Source of the DNA: Ciona savignyi | Taxonomy: Eukaryota; Chordata; Ascidiacea; Phlebobranchia; Cionidae | DNA: 64,000 nt | Reading direction: 5' to 3' | Assembly (NCBI GenBank): GCA_000149265.1 | Contig: CH003098.1 | Coordinates: forward strand, 277,279 to 341,278 | Shown: in pieces, positions 60,591 through 64,000 of the stretch | Position numbering within the stretch: position 1 is the first letter of the stretch | Layout: every line of letters begins with the position of its first letter | Translations under genes and position numbers: made by a program | Notes under the pieces: generated by a model | What the model saw: the letters and a program-made list of their open reading frames with translations, nothing else | Databases searched by the model: none | Told to the model about the DNA's origin: nothing

Positions 60591-62422
60591 TTCCTACAAA
60601 AAATTTTCCTTCAAATATATAACCTTCATTTGAACTTATTTTAATATTTATAACCATTTTAATATATAACTTTTCTGATGAAAATATGCTAGAAATTGTT
60701 TAATGCCTCTGATAAAGCCTTTAAATGAGCAGAAAATAGCGATAAATGATATTAATTACCATTTTCCTTTTCATCAGACGTATCAACACTTTCTAAATAA
60801 AATAAAAAATAAAGGATAAAACATTTTATTTCATCTCTTCTTTTAGTAGAAAAAGCCGACTGCTAAAACTCTTAAGCCGGCTGCTAAGAAACTTAAGCCA
60901 TTGACCTTTAAGGCAATGGTGAAGCAGTAACGATAACAAAGTCTTAAAACCTTGAACCTATATACGCAGTCTAGCATAAAATCTGCGAGGTAAAAATAAC
61001 GAAGTAAAACTAAAGGCGCTACTTTAATGTTTGCTTTCGTTTCGATTAAACTAAATATCCTCGTAAATATCACGATGTTGTGATTAATGGTTGTGCTAAG
61101 GCCACTGTTCTACAAATACTACGTAAAAACTAACCGGATGTTTTGGTCTTTATCACGATGTTATGATTAATGTTATAGTAGTGAAGTCTAAAATAGCTTT
61201 ATAATATCACGTGACTTGCTCAGTTGTTCCAAATATTGCGGTGGTAAGTCTATCTTGTAGAAAATTTGTCTAACGTATTTTCACTACCACAGATTCATGA
61301 CGTAGTGTCTTTCGTGTATAGTTCAAGACCATCAGATGCTTATTGATCTGAATCCAAGCGTAAAGCGTTGTCAAAAATATATTATTCACTGAAAAAAGGG
61401 CCCTCAAAGAACCACAATGCAGTTTTAAGCGACCAGTTGTTTTAAACACGTATTAATAGAGTATAATAATGGATTGTTCCATATATTTTTGCGGTCTACA
61501 AGGTAAACTTGTATATTTTAAATCATGTATTTTTTAGGTTTAATTTATGCTCTTTCTAATTTTTTTGAAATTCAAAATGAATTGTCCTTTTTAGTTCTTA
61601 AAAATAAAAAATATCGGACACGAATTGCCTACAATGACGGTTATCTGCCGTCGTTCGTATATTCTGATGCCTTGTGGGGTTTCCCCGAAGTGATTTATCG
61701 ACCTTTAATTTTTGCAAAAAAAAGGTGAATTACCTTTTTCGGGAAAATATGAATAGTTTGGATTTCTTCTGGAAGTGTTAGCTAATATGGTTTAAATATA
61801 AAATGGAAAATTTTGGTTGAATATAGCGCTACAAAATTTCCCTACAGCAGACCAAAAAAACATAAAAACGACGGCCGTTTTGCAAAATTCTGTCTCCGAT
61901 TATACTTAAAAAGTCGATATTTTGGGACTGTTTAAATGCAAATACCAAATCAAAATTACATCGCTCGCTTAATGTAGATACATGGCGTTGTATTTGTCTA
62001 TCTACGATTGCAACTATAGTGTCGAAGTGAAATTTCTACTATACCAATTTACACTTATCGTTCGTACAAACCACTTTCGTTTGCTTTTAAAGATGGATCT
62101 AACTATTTGGCTATTTATTGGCCTTTAACTTAACATGTATAATCTGTTTTGAGTCGTGCCTCGGGTTCAATCTACCCAGATGTTGCGTTCCTAGTGTTAA
62201 ACGTGGTGTCAGCACTTCTTGTTAGCCATTTCTAACAGCAATACCTAATTTCTCTGACCAACTAGAAAAGTCTGCATACAATCAGTCAATAGAATATCAC
62301 CACAGATTATATTTATTTTTTTTAGCCTGGCTGTGAAGCCAAACGATTCAAAAGAATTAATCACCACAGAATATATATTTCAAGCTATAGATCAATGATG
62401 GTCCGTTATAAGTCCGTTGCCG
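60591..62422. other. Intergenic sequence
   Basis: Mostly AT-rich and unassigned. At 60849-60929 a plus-strand frame after an acceptor-like TCTTCTTTTAGTAG reads KKPTAKTLKPAAKKLKPLTF and ends with a stop 7 residues later. This looks like a histone-H1-type basic tail but is too short to call. Two 20-bp near-repeats (TCACGATGTTGTGATTAATG) lie at 61069 and 61152. Confidence 0.4.
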
Positions 62423-62496
62423 TTACATGCAAGCGTCCATCCCTGGTCCCCAGCAGTAGCCAGACTCACATTCCACACACAACGATTGAGGATTGC
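62423..62496 (-). CDS. Possible last exon of a Cys-rich protein (rest of gene not found)
   Basis: After the acceptor TTTCTGTTTAAACAG on the minus strand, an exon beginning with two bases of a split codon reads NPQSLCVECESGYC then WGPGMDACM and TAA. Five Cys in 23 residues and the Trp-Gly-Pro pattern look like the end of an extracellular Cys-rich repeat. A possible AATAAA lies about 110 nt beyond on the minus strand. No upstream exon with a phase-1 donor was recognised before the window end; it may lie beyond 64000. Confidence 0.35.
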
Positions 62497-63022
62497 CTGT
62501 TTAAACAGAAACTGTGTGAATATAATTAAGGTATTATCAGCAAGATAAGTATACATAATGTATCAGGATTAATTAAAAATTTCGTTTGCTTTTGATAATA
62601 TCTCTAATGGAGAACGACTGGTTTAACTTTAATTTAAAAGCACTGTAATCTGATCAGCCATACCACACAAAAATAATTCGTTGGCATTTCAGATCGTTAT
62701 ACAGGCAAGATTAGCTTTGTTTTAAATCACTGGCCTGTCAGCTCAGTCAGTTACATTTAGGGTATAGGTATATGTATCGAAACTATCTACTGACTGTTTT
62801 TTTGTGTCCTTGACAAATACACGTATTTGAATAGATAGTAAATTACTGGTTAAACTGAAAAAATAAAAACGTCTCAATCATTTAAAAGCAAAATGCGTTA
62901 TCTTCGACAACGTAAAGCCGGCAGAAGATAATCTGGCGATTTCCAATGTGAAAACACGTTTACTTATTCACGGTTTTGTATTTAATGTTTATATAATATG
63001 CGTGTAAGCAGAACATTGTCCA
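62497..63022. other. Unassigned sequence between the Cys-rich exon and the piggyBac-like end
   Basis: AT-rich; nothing recognisable as coding, RNA or repeat. Confidence 0.4.
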
Positions 63023-63640
63023 TTAACTCTTTCCGTCCCAACTCGCCATATATGGCGAGTTGGTGTGAAAACATGGTATCCCGCCTGTACATAAATGGAT
63101 GCAAATCTAAAAAACGATTTCTCCGCAATGCGTAATGGTAGAGACCTCAGCTCTGGCGCATTCGATCAAGGAAACCCTATATTTTATTCTCTGTAATTTT
63201 CGTGGAGAAATATTAAAAATGCGAGGAGTGATAGCCTTTCTTTTTCAAGGCTTCGCCTCTTATTTCTATCGATTTTACACGAATTTACAAGTGACTAACT
63301 CAGCCAATAGGAGTCGCGTTAACTTGCGGAGAGCTCTTTTTGTCAAGCAAGTCTTTCTTTACATTCTCTGTGAATTTCGTGCCGTTGAGAAAAAAAGGAG
63401 AGCGTTGGTGACGTTTTCGCAGCAGGCGTTTATGCTTCGTGTTCACCAAAGCATGAATCCAGCTGGGCCTGCTGAGCGCACGATAAAGAAAAAGGCGGAG
63501 AGACTAGCTAGTTCGGTGTGCCCTGCTTTGAAGAATATTGGATATAGTATTTGTGTTTGTTTGCTTTTGTATGCCCTTTTTACACTTCCTTCACTGTTCT
63601 TATTTATACTTTTTACTATTTTAGTTCTACAAAACTAAAA
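63023..63640 (+). mobile_element. Left end of a piggyBac-like element, with an unassigned 167-codon open frame
   Basis: TTAA at 63023-63026 is followed by CTCTTTCCGTCCC, which fits the usual piggyBac-superfamily terminus (TTAA then CCYTTT-like). Then comes a perfect 26-bp palindrome at 63038-63063 with half-site CCAACTCGCCATA. An open frame at 63135-63638 follows; its translation is Arg/Phe-rich with a hydrophobic C-terminal segment and shows no DDD transposase motif that I recognise, so it may be non-coding. No matching right terminus was found before 64000. Confidence 0.45.
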
Positions 63641-64000
63641 ACTTCAATGCGTTTTGGTTCAATTTTTGCATAATATAGTTAGAATAAAGGAAAATTTCAA
63701 TTAGGAATAGTAAAAAAAATACTGAAGATACAAATACAGTTTAAATTTTCCCTGAGTACAAAAACTATTAGACAATCTACATTCCAATTTTCATATCATT
63801 TGGGCATACCAATAATTAGTGAGTATTTCGTTTGTCAGTGCACCTCAAAATTTTCAAAGTCGAGCAGAATTTTCTTTACATAAAAAGTGGTGTTCACTAA
63901 AGTTTACATAATATATTCTTTATTGGAGGTAGATTCTAGGTATGCGGTTTGTTTAAAAGAGGGATAAATTATCTTTCCAACCATACTAAATATTAAATCA
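63641..64000. other. Unassigned AT-rich window end
   Basis: No coding or repeat signal recognised. It may still be inside the piggyBac-like element. Confidence 0.3.

Overview
This is a eukaryotic, AT-rich window with intron-rich but compact genes. It most likely comes from an ascidian tunicate, probably Ciona or a close relative. The grounds are introns mostly 80-800 bp long, many copies of a tRNA-derived SINE ending in short TCCTATCC repeats (resembling the Cics-1 SINE described from Ciona), first exons that begin at a naked 3' splice acceptor just before the ATG (expected for spliced-leader trans-splicing), and protein families with deuterostome-like forms. The species call is inference; the gene calls rest on exon reconstruction with reading phase checked across every junction.

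Layout. (1) <753-20502, plus strand: the C-terminal 31 exons (1,587 codons) of a UBR3-type E3 ubiquitin ligase; its N-terminal UBR-box part lies left of the window. (2) 20503-32667: about 12 kb without a confident gene, holding SINE relics, a miniature element, an AT microsatellite, and a CpG-richer stretch (24.5-28 kb) with RFX- and CRE-like sites. (3) 32669-39368, plus: a complete 8-exon gene for a 410-aa secreted/type I membrane zona pellucida (ZP) domain protein with a furin site. (4) 42538-40574, minus, convergent with the ZP gene: a complete 5-exon gene for a 391-aa type II membrane protein with coiled coils and a C-terminal C1q domain. (5) 42.5-47.3 kb: intergenic, with an unusual 1,962-bp insertion bounded by two near-identical miniature elements and splitting a SINE at TTAA. 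(6) 47360-55152, plus: a complete 9-exon PSMD5 gene (26S proteasome assembly chaperone S5b, 510 aa), with introns full of SINEs and a 335-bp tandem repeat. (7) 60551-56111, minus, convergent with PSMD5: a complete 11-exon acyl-CoA synthetase / 4-coumarate-CoA-ligase-like enzyme (502 aa). (8) 60.6-64 kb: mostly non-coding, with a possible last exon of a Cys-rich protein on the minus strand and one end of a piggyBac-like element.

Functional context. UBR3 (ubiquitin ligase) and PSMD5 (proteasome base assembly) both belong to the ubiquitin-proteasome system but are 27 kb apart with unrelated genes between, so I see no operon. The ZP and C1q genes are two extracellular/cell-surface genes lying tail to tail. 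No prokaryotic system, CRISPR array, rRNA or intact tRNA gene was seen. The novelty here lies mainly in the lineage-type architecture of the C1q protein and in the layered mobile-element insertions (composite TTAA element, hAT-like insertion into a SINE, copy-number expansion of a repeat unit).
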